Shown here: positions 34,142 to 46,072 of the stretch, piece after piece
Layout: each line of letters starts with the position of its first letter
How positions within the stretch are numbered: position 1 is the stretch's first letter
From: Neolentinus lepideus HHB14362 ss-1
Lineage: Eukaryota; Basidiomycota; Agaricomycetes; Gloeophyllales; Gloeophyllaceae
Assembly: GCA_001632425.1 (NCBI GenBank)
Contig: KV425557.1
Span: 1-64,000, forward strand
DNA length: 64,000 bases
Direction of reading: 5' to 3'
Notes under the pieces: model-generated
What the model was told of the DNA's origin: nothing
Seen by the model: only the letters and a program-made list of their open reading frames with translations
The model's database searches: none
Program-made: the position numbers and the translations under genes

Positions 34142-36041
34142 ATGGATGTGGCATCGCATTCATGGCGCTGCCGATCGTCCACTGTTAATGACACGCTCTA
34201 TGTTAGGCTTCTCGGACTAACGGAACTGGGCTTTTACTGGGACTCTATCTTTAATGGGACTGCAGATGTTGTCAGTACAGACACCATCAAGGTCGTCGAC
34301 CCGAGCAGCAATCCTGAGCAAGTCTTCTCGAAAGAGAATATTTCGCGGGCATGGATGGAGCTCAAGCGCCGGTATCCCCTCCTCGGGGCGCGGATTGTTG
34401 CGGACGAGAGGAAAGAGGTCGTCGAGTTCGAAGTATCTAGGAAGTACTGGTCGGGCGAGGAGAAGCTGGGTTTCAGCGGCATCGAAGACCTGTCATTCAT
34501 GGACGTTGGATCGCCCGCAGACGCCTACGAATTCAGCAACTCCCTTAACAATGGTCCTCGACAGCTCTCGCAAGACCTTCTGGCTCGACTGTATATCCTC
34601 CGTCAGACGACTGATCGCCATGTACTCTATGTCACCTTCCATATCGCCCATGTCATTACTGATGGAATGGCGAACGCGGCTTTGCGGCGGATTCTCATCG
34701 ACCTGATTTCCTCGAGATCGCCATCCATGCAATATGATCTAGAGGACAGGTTGTATATGGTTAGGGCCACGGATGCTCTGGATCCCAATTGGCAGCTCAG
34801 TATACCCCGGAGGAGATGGAAACGAGCTATTGGGAGAGTTATGGCGGAGAGGAGGCAAAGTGTATTTAAGGTACGCTTTCACTTACTGTCCATTTCGCAT
34901 TATTATGCTGCCGTGTGTGTTGACTTCGTGATGTGGCCAGGGTGGTCATACGCTCCTTCGTCATATAGACGCAACGACACCTGCCACTCCAGCCATGTCT
35001 TGCGAGACTCATATTACACTGGCGCCGTTAGTATCGTCATACATCATTTCCACCTGTCGCAAGAATAAAATCACGTTCGGCCATGCCCACCCTGTCCTTG
35101 GGCAACTTGCTCTTGCCCGCGTCTTGCATCGGTGCCGCCACCGAGGTGAAATCTCAGAGAAAGAATGGCAGTGGAGAAGGCGTGAGCCCATGCACAACGG
35201 CGGTCCGCTGAACGTGCGCCCGTTCTTGGATAAAAAATGGCTGGCGAGAGGCGGAGAAGTTGAACTCATGATCGCAATCAACTTTTTCTTCTGCACTTTA
35301 CCCTTCATGCCCTCGGTGTCAGAGTCGGAATGCGAGGCCGATGGGACACCACCGTTCTCCAAGTTACTCAGTCGAGAGAGGTTTTTCTACCGCTGCAAGC
35401 TGATCAAGAACCAAACGAGCGAATTTCTGCGGCACCCATTGTTCCTCGAGATCGCTAGCGCTAGGCTCCCTGGCCGCATTGCGCGGGTTAAGTTTACTAC
35501 CCTTCACTGGATCCAGACGACTGGGATATTGACTAAGGAGCTCGAGGACGTATATCGGAGTATTCTTGCAATGCAGGACGATGGTCGTCCTGAGACCAAT
35601 AATGGAGATGGACTCGTAACCACACATGGAGGCTCATCTATGGGAAATGTAAGATTCAATATCGTACCTCTACCTATTGTCCCTGAAGGGCCTGTTCACT
35701 AGATCGATAACATAGTTCCGTTAAATTACCCTCTTCCGACTACACATTCCCTTTCGTCTCGTCAGAGAGCTCCGCGAATCCCATTTTCAAAGTCAACGAG
35801 CGTTGCGGATAAGCCCCCTATCGTGCTGACGATTCTCGACTCGTACACACTGTTGCATTGTCGCCCGGCTGAGTTGTACCTGGGAGCCACGACTTCACGT
35901 GACATGCTCTACATAAACGTGTTCTGGGATGGCAATGTTTACGACTCTAAACTGGTGAAGGAATGGCTGGAAGAAGTAAAAAACGCTGCGTTGTGGTATT
36001 TAGGTGACGCGCAGCTTGCAAAGGAAGTGGCCAAGCTCTGA
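34142..36041 (+). CDS. HxxxD acyltransferase-like protein (condensation/BAHD-like fold)
   Basis: Exons 34142-34870, 34941-35648 and 35703-36041 join in frame to about 591 aa. The HxxxD catalytic motif is seen as HIAHVITDG in the first exon product, and YINVFWDG near the C terminus sits where the DFGWG-like or related structural motif is found. Such proteins transfer acyl groups from CoA to alcohols or amines; fungal relatives include alcohol acetyltransferase-like and trichothecene acetyltransferase-like enzymes. No biosynthetic partner genes lie nearby, so the substrate cannot be guessed. The gene converges with MED16 (about 200 bp apart). Confidence 0.8.
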
Positions 36042-36240
36042 GCATTTACTGTGCTGGTCTTGTTCTCAAGCCCGTGCATGGGAATCACTCGGTATCTGAG
36101 GATGTTTTGAGCTAATTGCCTCATATTTCATGTGAGATCAACTCATGATACTCGTTATCTCTGCACAGCCAGCATTTGAAAAGATATATTGGGGATCTTC
36201 TACAAGTCAACACAATGGCATGAACGAGAATGAAATATAA

Positions 36241-39200
36241 TCATACATTCGACCACAGCCCTCCACAAATACAATGAAGACTCCAAGTGCCCTCCCATGC
36301 CCGCCATCGATCTGACAGTTGTCCCATGTTGTGCAGTGGTCTCGCTGCTTCTGACAGTCCATCACATCGAACACATCTCACCCTTGCGCCATGATTTGAT
36401 AGGACACCCTTCGTCAGAACATCACGTTCCTTCTCTTTGGGATCCGTGTCAGTAATAGACATTTTGGTCAGTCCGTGAAGTAAATTTGACGGTTTGATAA
36501 ACAGCCTCGGCTTGTCGACGACTTGCGCATCCAGGATCTTCAGGACGGCTTGACGTACGGATGCATGCATGGACATCGAGGGCTTGCAGGAGGCCAAGCT
36601 TCTCAAAAGGATGTCCCCTGTGTAAAAATGGTCCTCAGCATCTAGAACACGCCTTCCAGACGCTGAGACTCACTAGATATGTTCTGTGGCGCTTTCAGAA
36701 GGGACTCAAGTACTCCGCGGAGTCCGGAAATGTCTACTCCCGAGGAGTCAAATATATCGAGAAACACTGATTTCGCCAGATGCGCATGTTTTCCTCCTGC
36801 CGGCAAAGACACAAGGTAATTCTTGAATGTCTTCATATAACCAACAACGTCAACAAGTTTGCCCAGCATGTACGGGTGCACGAGATGCAAGAGCATAGGT
36901 GACATCGACGGTGAGAAAGGGCGTTCACGCTCAGCTGCAGGAGAAGCTGCCGGGATATTGTCACTCTCAAGGCGAAAATCTGCTCAGTGCATCGCTGAAC
37001 TCACGCGGATTTGATCCAAACAAGTCTCGTTCTTCTTCCTTCAACTGACTTGGGGGCGAAGGATTACACAGAATGCATTCTCTCATCAGTTTCTCAAGGA
37101 ACTGAATAGCCCAATTGCATACACCAATCAGGCCCCATACAGCACCTAACGGACATTATATCATTAGTCTCTGTGTATATAACAGGTCTGCTACAACTCA
37201 CTCAAGTCGTAGCCATCTCCGTCTCGACAATCTTCAAAGGCAGCAGAGCAAGAAGCTAAGGACAGTGCATCATGTGCAGTTTGCCAACGAAGAGATAGGT
37301 CCTCTCGTGCAGACTCTCCGTCCGTGAATTGTACCTTAGTCCTGTGAAGAATAGCTATCACAAATGCATCATGCTTCAGGGGCAACCATGAAAATCACCT
37401 GTAGCTCTCCATAGCCACACCAAGGATTTCCTCGAGCCACGTATCCCACAGCCCGTCATCGATGTTGTGAAATGTCGATAAAGTGGCGTAAATCGCTTCT
37501 TCTAGTTCGGGCAAAGGGGTTGATGGCAAAGACAACAGATAAGTGATATCTGACGGAGTTCGTTGCGAGTATACAGATACTAAAAGGAGCCTAGATATAT
37601 GTGTTGATAGTCGGAGTGCTTATGTGTGAAACATAGTGTAAGCTAGCATTGTGCACAAGAAAGGGGCGAAGCATCACACACCTGGCATGTTTCCCTCGGC
37701 CGTTAGAGGTACAGGCAAAGAATGAACAGCAGGATGTGCATCTGCATATGATGGGCCCGATACGGTGCACACGAGCGCATTATTTGGCGAGATGACCGCT
37801 GCTTGAGGGACTTGGAATCGGCGTCAGTATGCAGCATCAATCCAGTATCAAGACTGCTTACAGGTTTGACCCAAGCGAGTTACATCACCGAGAAGATTAT
37901 AGCGTTCCCACATGTCATTGTTGCTCAAATCGGATCTAACAGCCTTATTCAATCGAAAAGCCCAAGACATAGCGGAACTTCACGGACAGTTTGAGAAACT
38001 CGAGGTTCCCGATTGGTGCATGCCTCGCCCGCGCTTTATTCTTTGGCACAGCGCCAGCAGTATCGACAATGCCAACGAGTAAGCCAACACTAAACATACC
38101 CAAGGGCGGAGGTGCGGTAAATACCACAACCCCGGACGTAAAGGAACGAGAAGCCTGTAAGTGTGGTGACTATATACCAAAATGAAAAATGGCGATCAGA
38201 CGGCAAAGCGAAGTGCACTGAGCAAAGAAGCTGACCCAAGACAGCTGGCCAGAGGTAGTCGCAGGACCGCGCCTTAAAGCGTAGACGGCGAGTTCAGATT
38301 TAGGTGTGGAAGTGTCTGCAGCAACAGTGTTGATATCCAGATTGTGTGTAACAATGGGAGTGCACTCACAGTCACCGAAGTCAAGCAGACTTGCGACCAG
38401 ATACAAAGGCGTCGATTTGCCACGATCACCGCCGTACGCGAGACCACTATCGGGGTCCTTCATAGACCCTGTTGATCTCACCGATAAGGCGGGTGATACA
38501 GCTGGGTCTGGAATGGATTGAGAGGGCGGCGCCGGAATAAATGACATGTTACTGATGTTTTGTTGTGGGTGCGGTATTGAAGGTAGCGGAGTAGTTGACA
38601 GTCCTTGGGTAATCATTAGTTGAAAAAGATATAACGAGAGACAAGAACACCTACGCATCCCGAGACCATCGTAATCAAAACGCACGTCACACAGATCGAT
38701 AGTTGGTAGTCGACCCCAAGTCTCCCATTCTAGCGCCAATCCGGCATCAGCAATAGAGGATAATGATGATTGTGGCATATTCAACGCCATATTCAGATCG
38801 ATTTCGTGATATGACGAGTGGTCAGGTTGCAAAGGCAATATATGGGATCGCAGCGCTACAATAATGGAAGACTCTAGACCGCACACAGCATCAGCAAATG
38901 CACAAAAGAGAGAGGAAACAGCAAACAACAGACCTTCATAGGCAAGTCCTATAGCAGCACAGTCGCATATTCTAGCACCACCAGGATTCCGCGCAATTCC
39001 CGGGAGCGAAGACGCTTCATTTTCAGACATGGAACTTGGAGATGCCAATGAGCAGGTCAGGATCTTCAAATTAGAGGATTCGTGCCGCAAGAAACACACG
39101 TGAACCTGGTACGCTTCTGAAATAAGCATCAAGGTAGGAGTAGACAGAGGAGTAGTGGGACCGAGGGTGGGGAATCTTGCTAACGAGCCTGATTCTTGCG

Positions 39201-39815
39201 TAACGCACTGATGCCCTAAGTATGTGGAAGGTGTAAGAAGGTAAGCCATCATACCTCTCTTTCTTGTCCAATCCAAGATACTGCAATCACGCCAGCTCCT
39301 CTTGGGTAGGTCCATGATTCCTTGATTCGCCAATCGTCGACCTGAGAGCCTCTCTTCCATAAGCATGCTATACCCTCACAATCCTTCCCAGGGAAGTATG
39401 CAAAAAGCCATTCATCATTGCGAGCCACAGATATCACAGTGGGAGGCTGGTACGACGAAGGTGTGGACAGTATCTGTTCAGGTGAGGGTACAGTATATGC
39501 CTTCGAAGAAGGAAACAGATGAGCAGTGACTTTGGCGTCGGTTGGATGAGCAGTGAATATAGTTGATGACCGAGACCAAGCCACAGGGCTACGCAGTGAA
39601 ACAGGTTCAATTAGCTGAGCGGGAGACGGAACGATGCTGATCACATACGGCGGCTTTCCGTCAGCAAGAGCACAAAAATCCCACCACTCCAATTGCCAAG
39701 TGCTATCTTCCTTGGCCTTCCCTTTCCACGAAGAGCCCAGAGACAGTCGATCGTGCTTGGGCCTGGGCGAGTTGGACTTGAATTCGCTCGCTACCATGGC
39801 CGGGCTCGACATCAT
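36241..39815 (-). CDS. MED16: Mediator complex subunit 16 (Sin4-like)
   Basis: About ten or more exons on the minus strand can be chained, from ATG at 39815 (exon 39815-39255, then from 39207) to TGA at 36241. The N-terminal part looks like a beta-propeller: WQLEWWDFCALADGKPPYV, VISVARNDEWLFAYFPG and AGVIAVSWIGQE. The middle contains GQLSW joined to ASRSFTSGVVVFTAPPP. The C-terminal part ends with a zinc-ribbon-like CVRCDGLSEAARPL and then HCICGGLWSNV, the CxxC pairs typical of fungal Med16 ends. Med16 belongs to the Mediator tail and links activators to RNA polymerase II. Several introns are multiples of three without stops, so some internal boundaries are uncertain, and the last may use a GC donor at 36652. 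Confidence 0.85.
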
Positions 39816-40041
39816 GATGAATATGGGGTATTTTATGTGCGTTGCAGGAGCATGTAATATTGCTAAACGATCATATAGGCTTGTCAGTGTGCACAGCTGC
39901 TCTACGTGTCGCGATTGCAGTGTCTCAGAACACCGAGATGACGGCTGTGGCCAAGCTGTGGCGAAATCGCCGCCACACACGCGTCTAACCTACGACTACG
40001 AGTACACTTCACAGTAGCTGTCTGTTTCTAAAGCCTTAACA

Positions 40042-40574
40042 ATGCAAGCGACATCGCAGAAATGTCTCGCAATATCTGGTCTGCAGACTGACATCCTGAT
40101 CCAATCTTATGCGGATCGTGTGCTGGTCGTGGTGACCCAGCTGGGCAAAGTCGGCAATCTCGTGCGTACACAACAGCCATGATCCAAGATCCTGCGCTCT
40201 GTACGACTATTCACCAATAGATCCAAGCAAGCATCCCGGAAACGTCTCCTCTACCGCCCACGCCTAATGAGCTGAACGCGTCCCCTCTCCCGGCACCACC
40301 CCCTTCGATTCAGCTCAGCCACCTTTTCGGGAGTGCCTCATCTGAACACATCCGGACGTTGCATTCTCTTTACGCGTCGCAAATCGCGACCATTGTCTGG
40401 ACAATGGAGGCTGAGCAGGCGATCGACGCGCCACCCAGGAGGAGGGTCATTGTCGGAATAGCACTGAAGAACTCTATTGGGTCTCATGATGGTAGCTCAA
40501 GGTTGGCCGAAGATGAACGAGCGGTGTTCCACGGTGTTATGAGTGCAATTCAAGAAATGCTGAGGAGGACCTGA
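40042..40574 (+). CDS. Proteasome assembly chaperone 3-like protein
   Basis: Two exons, 40042-40161 and 40221-40574, encode 157 aa. The pattern DRVLVVVTQLGKVGNLIQA near the start, a linker with PLPPTPNEL, and RRVIVGIALKNS followed by a C-terminal helix (VFHGVMSAIQEML) fit the PAC3/PSMG3 fold (yeast Irc25/Poc3), which helps form the 20S alpha ring. The family is weakly conserved and the match is by pattern only. The start lies 226 bp from the divergent MED16 start. Confidence 0.7.
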
Positions 40575-40800
40575 CGATCATGCGTCTCACCCACACCAAG
40601 TAACAAAACAAGAGACACCAAGGAGTAGAGATCGTGTGCAACTGTAGCTGCAATGTATGCTCATTTTCGAATGCATATTTAACGACATGGGACGAATTCA
40701 CGGTGTCGGGCCTTGCTCGCTTAGTATTCCAACCAAGATAGATACAACGAATATCGATACACACCGTGGTATACAGTACACAAATACATTCGGGTCCATG

Positions 40801-42035
40801 TCATAAAACCCCATCCCAGCTGTCCCACTGATCACCTACCCTCCTGACCTTTACCTTCTCCCCGGCCGGGCCAAAGTAAGATGCTTTGTACCACATCCGC
40901 ATCTCGTCCTCGCCGTACGGACCAAATACTTGCCCTTCCTGCGCTGTCGCATCTGGGACGTCCCACTTGAACTCGTACTTCACATTGTCCGCGGACGGTG
41001 GATCCCAGGACTGCTCAACCGCCCCAGACGATCGAACAGCGCGAACGATTTCTTCCCATGTTTTGGAATATATATCAATGTCGCCCAGAGACATGAGTCT
41101 TGAGGCGAGTTCGGTGACGCGCTCGATATCAGTGGGTTGACGTGTCGACTCGTCCACGTCCATTGTATTGTCCCTGGTCTCGGACCTCATCCTATTATTG
41201 GGTTTCGTTCTGTAATCGTCCAGTTAGTGGTTAGTCCACGAATCTCACATTGGTAGGATCACCGTTTTTGGTTTGAATTCTTCTTCGCCTTCGCACCAAG
41301 CCGTTGCAATGCCTCCAGCACTGTCTCGCCCTTCTTCAATAGCTCGAGCAACTGCTTCTCGATAGCCTCTTTCCCGCCACTCTGTTGCAATTCTCTCTCT
41401 TCTGCCTCCTGCCGTTCTCTCTCTTGCCTTTGCCGCTCTTTGTGGCGCTTCCTAGCCTTCTTGATTTCCTTCTCATCCAACCCCTCCATCCACCGGTCGT
41501 GTACAGCATGCGGATCGAACGTTTTGATATACGTGCCATCTTCCGCGAACTTCCCTTCCTCCATCTCCTCGCGCATATTGAAGGAAGACAACTCGTACCC
41601 CATTCCCTTCTTCTTACGCCTATCCGCCTCACCCTCGTCCTCCACCTCATCGTCCTCGTCCTCATCTTCCGACTTCTGGTCTCCAAACTCCTGACCTTCG
41701 ATATCCCCCAGTCTCAGAAATTTCTCCTTCGATTTACGGGGGTCCTCGTCCTTGGGATCCTTCTCCATTGCAGCGAACATATCGTCATCTTCCTCCGCCT
41801 GGCCATCTCTACCAGGCGCGCGCTCGGCACCATCTTCCTCTCCACTAGAGTCTGACTCGTATCCTTCGGTTCTGACGCGTCCTCTACGGTTGGCGGACGG
41901 ATTTTCGAGCTGGGAGTCTACCTCCTCGGCAAAGTTGGCTGGGTCTTCGGATGGCTCGAGGAAACGCGTTTTCTTGGAGGTCGATGCTTCACCGGACGAC
42001 GTAGCAGTACGTTTTTGGGATGGCCGAGGTGGCAT
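40801..42035 (-). CDS. LIN1: LIN1/CD2BP2 U5 snRNP protein with GYF domain
   Basis: Two exons, 42035-41263 and 41209-40801, give 393 aa. The N-terminal part is acidic and low in complexity, then GYELSSFNMREEMEEGKF, DGTYIKTFDPHAVHDRWMEG, a Lys/Arg/Glu coiled coil, and a C-terminal GYF domain (YEFKWDVPDA, VFGPYGEDEMRMW and ASYFG). Lin1 binds the U5 snRNP factor Prp6/Prp8 through its GYF domain, recognising proline-rich motifs. Arrangement and length match the yeast and human proteins. Confidence 0.93.
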
Positions 42036-42561
42036 ATCGAGCTTGTTGTTGTACCACCGATTACAAGTCGATCAGTACTTGTCGATCCAGGTCTTATCCA
42101 AATATGTTATATTTGCATTTGTTTTACCCTCGGTGGCGGTAGGACTCGGAGCCGTCTAGTGCCCTTCAATTCGTGAGGACACAAGGTCTGCATTACAGGA
42201 ACTTGAAAGACATGCGTTCCAGCTTTTAGCATTGTACCTTGTGCTGCACTGTGTAAAAACTATATGTGTAGTTGCGGATGAGATCGGTAGATATGAAATG
42301 TTACTATCTTGATTGCATCTCATAGCCATCTTGAATCGCTGTTTATGTCGGTAGCCCTATGGTGATATCTTCGAGTATGCAGCCGCGATTGTAAAGCAAA
42401 GGGACGCCCGATAATGAGATATCAGAGTGGGAGAAGATGAAGCGGCGATGATTGGCTGGAGCGCACACGACCGGTGCGGTATAATAAGTTCCTGATAATA
42501 AGTTCCTGAGATCCACCGCCAGCGGCTCTGTCAGCCTCGGTCTCGCTGCTGGGCTGCCTCG
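42036..42561. promoter_or_regulatory. Divergent upstream region of LIN1 and the PQ-loop gene
   Basis: About 525 bp separate the two starts. No TATA box or operator could be fixed by eye. Confidence 0.35.
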
Positions 42562-44432
42562 ATGAACTTGAGTGATCTTCTGGGCTACACATCTATAGGA
42601 TGCTGGCTATTTGCCCAGTTTCCGTGAGTTTATTCCCCTCTGCCGTCTGTCCGACTCGAGCGAGATTGCGCCATTGAACAGCATAACATGCTCATTGGCC
42701 ATCATCTTAGACAAGTGTTGGAAAATATACGGCAACAATCAGTAGAAGGACTTGCTCTTCCTTTCCTTCTTAATTGGCTACTTGGTCTGTCCCACCCTTC
42801 CGGAATGAACTGAGCCCTCACGGTTCGGCAGGCGATTTGACCAACCTCATCGGTTGTATATTGACGCACCAGCTTCCTTTCCAAGTGAGTCTTCTGTACT
42901 CCATTTGCGACTCACCCACTAAATACCTGTCAGACATATCTTGCGACCTACTTTTGTTTCGTCGATTTTTCCCTCCTCTCTCAGTTCTTCTACTACCGAT
43001 CACTCAAGAGGTCACATACTGGCCCTGCGTCCCACTCCCGCACCAGCACCATCTCTGCACTCCCTCATACCCGCAGGTCATCCAGCGAGCGGCCCGCGTC
43101 GCGCTACCTCGCCATTTCCGCCGCCGCTGCCGACATAGCAGCAACAGCCGCTCAACAAGAAGGCGCCGAGACTCGCGTATACAGACAATATAAGGTAGAC
43201 AGTTCTGCATCCCGAGAGAGGACGGAGGATGTGGATGAGGTAGACGACGAGGCCCTCGCTCGGCTGGCGGACAGTTTCCAGTCTGACATGTCCACCGCCA
43301 GCACTGCCCGGAAACGCGTGTCTTGGAACGAGGAACGACTCGACTCGAAGGGCGGGAGCTTGGGACGGAGTATGGTTTCTCCAGGAGCATCTATGTCACA
43401 CATGCAACCTCTTAAGGCTTCGACGGAGTTCGCAGACTCAGCACAAGCCAGAGGCCGGTCGCTGCAGCGCGTGTACAACCTCAGTGAGCCGGATCAGGGT
43501 ACGTGGGATGAAGAGAGGGCAAGGGAGAGCAGTAATAGTCTGAGCAAGCAGAGACGGAGCTCGCGAGCCAGCCGTCGAGGAGCGGGCATCGTATTCCTCG
43601 GCGTGTTCGCATTTTTCGGCGTGAATTTCCTATCTACGAGCAGTTGGGAGGCACACAGAACTCACGAAGGTTATGTTCTTACCCCGGTTATTGCACACAA
43701 TGACACTGGTCTCAGTCCACTGCTGTCCTCGGCAGTTCAGAACAGTTTGTCGCAGTCTGCGTTTCCTGACGATGCTTCGATGGAACGTATTGTTGGGCGG
43801 ATATTTGCGTGGACGTGCACGACGCTGTACTTGACATCACGATTGCCGCAAATCTGGAAGAACGTGCGTGCGCATTGTATCTCGTCTTCTTCTGTTTCTG
43901 ACATCTGACCCACGTGCAGTACACTAGGAAATCGGTTGAGGTATGTCTGAATGTCCGTATGGTTCGTGAAGCGTGGAGCTGAGTGATATTCCAGGGTCTT
44001 TCAATATTTTTGTTCGTTTTTGCTTTCTTGGGGAACTTCTTCTATGTAGCATCAATTCTTACATCGCCGAGCATGTACCTCCCTCCACCCCAAGCAGCAG
44101 TATTCATCCGGGAAAGCATTCCGTATGCAGCCCTCTCACTTTGCATCACTCACTGGTACTTGACGTTATGCCTCAGGTATCTTCTGGGAAGTGGTGGGAC
44201 GCTCATGTTCGACGTCACGATCGTCGCGCAGTCGTTCCTCTATCGTCCAGGCAAGCGTTCTGCGCATGGGGGTCGGCATAGCAAGAGTCGCAGCCGCGTG
44301 GCTAGTCCCGGGGGCGACGAGGAGACGGGGCTGCTGAGTGGGGACCGCCTGGCCGAGTCGAGAGCCGCTCTGAGGCGGAATACGAGTCTCAGTCGAGTTA
44401 GCACGAGCCGGACAAGGACATCTTCCATGTAG
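42562..44432 (+). CDS. PQ-loop vacuolar amino acid transporter (Ypq1/PQLC2-like)
   Basis: Exons 42562-42623, 42711-42784, 42832-42884, 42934-43863, 43920-43940, 43995-44122 and 44177-44432 join to 507 aa. The first PQ-loop reads FAQFPQVLENIRRQSVEGL, the second SRLPQIWKNYTRKSVEGLS; the two are split by a long Ser/Arg-rich cytosolic loop of about 220 residues. Seven membrane segments can be drawn. Relatives in yeast export cationic amino acids from the vacuole. Exon 5 is 21 nt and encodes YTRKSVE of the second PQ-loop. The last intron (54 nt) is a multiple of three without stop, so retention would add 18 residues in a membrane segment. A short Ser/Arg-rich tail may carry a sorting signal. Confidence 0.92.
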
Positions 44433-44728
44433 CAAATAAATGATGATATCTCAATGTGCCACGCTATATGTACGAAGATATACTGGAAATTGTTGGTAGA
44501 TAGGCGTATAAGTATTTCGGGACCGTATCGTGTGCGGATGATAGGATACTGTAGAATACAATTTGGCTACATTTGGATCCGAGACGTGTACGTATTGCGT
44601 ATATATGATGAACAGATTGCGAAAGCAAACAAATCGACGAGAGATGCAAGCGCAGAAACAGAGCGAAATGGAGACACGACGAAAATAACCCAGCTATATA
44701 TCCTCATATGAAACGAAATGTCGCCCGA
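44433..44728. other. Convergent 3' region
   Basis: About 295 bp between the PQ-loop and esterase stops. It is AT-rich, as 3' UTRs are, and holds no gene. Confidence 0.4.
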
Positions 44729-45809
44729 CTACGACTTGCTAGCCTGAGTGCTCGACTCAGCAGCGCTGTTCGTATCTCCCTCGGCATTCTTGATAGGCTT
44801 CCTGCTATCCAAGAAGAAGGAAAAGTCCTTCGCGATCCAGTCGTGCATGCGGGTTGTAGGATGCAGCCGATCAACCCAGATCTCGCCGTACGGGGTGACT
44901 GTGTCTATCGCGGAGAAACCGTGCGAGATGGGGTCGTTCAGGATGCGGCTGAAGGTGCGGTGCGAGGAGAAGATGAAGATGGTGGCGTCGGGGTGGGCGG
45001 CGGCGAATGCCTGGACTTGGGTGCGCAGAGATGAGTTCCAGTTCTTGCAAGGGTTGTTGCCGGTAGATGCACGATTGGCTGGTAGTACAGAGGGATCAGC
45101 GACGTGTGAATAGATGAGAAGAGGGTCGCACCGGCTGGGGAGCGTTCCATGGGAGGGACGTCGATGAAGCAGAAATTCCGAGCTCCAACTTCGTAGAGTT
45201 GCTCTTGCAGTTTGACTAACTCTGCAATGTTGTCGTCGCATCCGTTATATCTGAGAAACTCAAAGGTGTCCCTTTAATTCGGCCACACCAAGAATATGTG
45301 TACGCACGCGCAGTCATTTATTCCAATCCAAGTAACTAGATAGGAGACGAGATCGTCAATGTCATGATAAGAAGGTGGCTGATGAGGTACTAGACTTGCC
45401 AAAGAGCGTGTCCTCAGCTGCCCAGGGTGCCCAATGCGGCTTCTTGGCCACGGTGGGTAGGAAGTGTCTTTCCATTTGCCTCCTTACGCCAGCAACGGTA
45501 TCCCCCCCCACGGCATAGTCATAGACCAAGACAGGAGAAAAAACGTATTCAGTAACCAGATATCCCACCCAGTTCGGCTGGTCTGCTTCTGCCCAGGTGA
45601 TGCCGGGATAGTCGACGCCTAGAGGCCGATCTCGGGATGGGTGGTTGGCCTTAGAATTGTACCCGACATCAGAGTAGGAGTCGCCGCTGTAAAGTTGAGT
45701 CAGAGGTTGAGGATAAAGAAAGGCCTGATAGGATTACGTACAACACGACAAGATGCTTTAGGTTGGCGTATCCGGGCCAAGTGTTTGTGACCTGTATGGT
45801 CTCTCCCAT
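44729..45809 (-). CDS. SGNH/GDSL esterase, carbohydrate esterase family 16-like
   Basis: Five exons on the minus strand (45809-45742, 45686-45400, 45335-45308, 45271-45132, 45078-44729) encode 290 aa. Block I carries the nucleophile serine in VVFGDSYSDVG, block II has DYAVGGDT, block III TWIGINDCA, and the Asp/His pair appears in VDRLHPTT. That is the full SGNH set. CE16 acetylesterases release acetyl groups from the non-reducing ends of hemicellulose oligomers, but no signal peptide is clear, so the enzyme may act inside the cell. The third exon is only 28 nt, and intron 2 starts GCAAGT (45399), a GC-AG intron. An upstream in-frame start would extend the N terminus. Confidence 0.85.
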
Positions 45810-46072
45810 CGAGTGCCGCGGCAATAACAACCTGGCTCTTGTTTCTGGGGAAGCAGAGAAAGTGTGGACAAGCTTACGAACTGCCCTGCGCAGGGAATCC
45901 AATGCCACAGCTAGACGACCTGATCCGAATCAGGGACGGGATAGAGCAGAAAATATTAATATTAGAAATTATAGTTGACGGACAAGCAGATGGATCTCAG
46001 GTTATCTCAGGCCTCAGGCCTGCAGGGCCGGCGACTCAAGCTTTCGCCAAACAAACACACGTGCTCGCAGCT
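45810..46072. promoter_or_regulatory. Shared divergent promoter of the esterase and metaxin genes
   Basis: The two starts are 264 bp apart on opposite strands, too close for separate long promoters. No defined element was found by eye. Confidence 0.4.

Noticed and set aside
41385..41855. Leu/Phe-rich 156-residue frame on the plus strand
   Set aside because: It is the reverse reading of the Lys/Glu coiled coil of LIN1.
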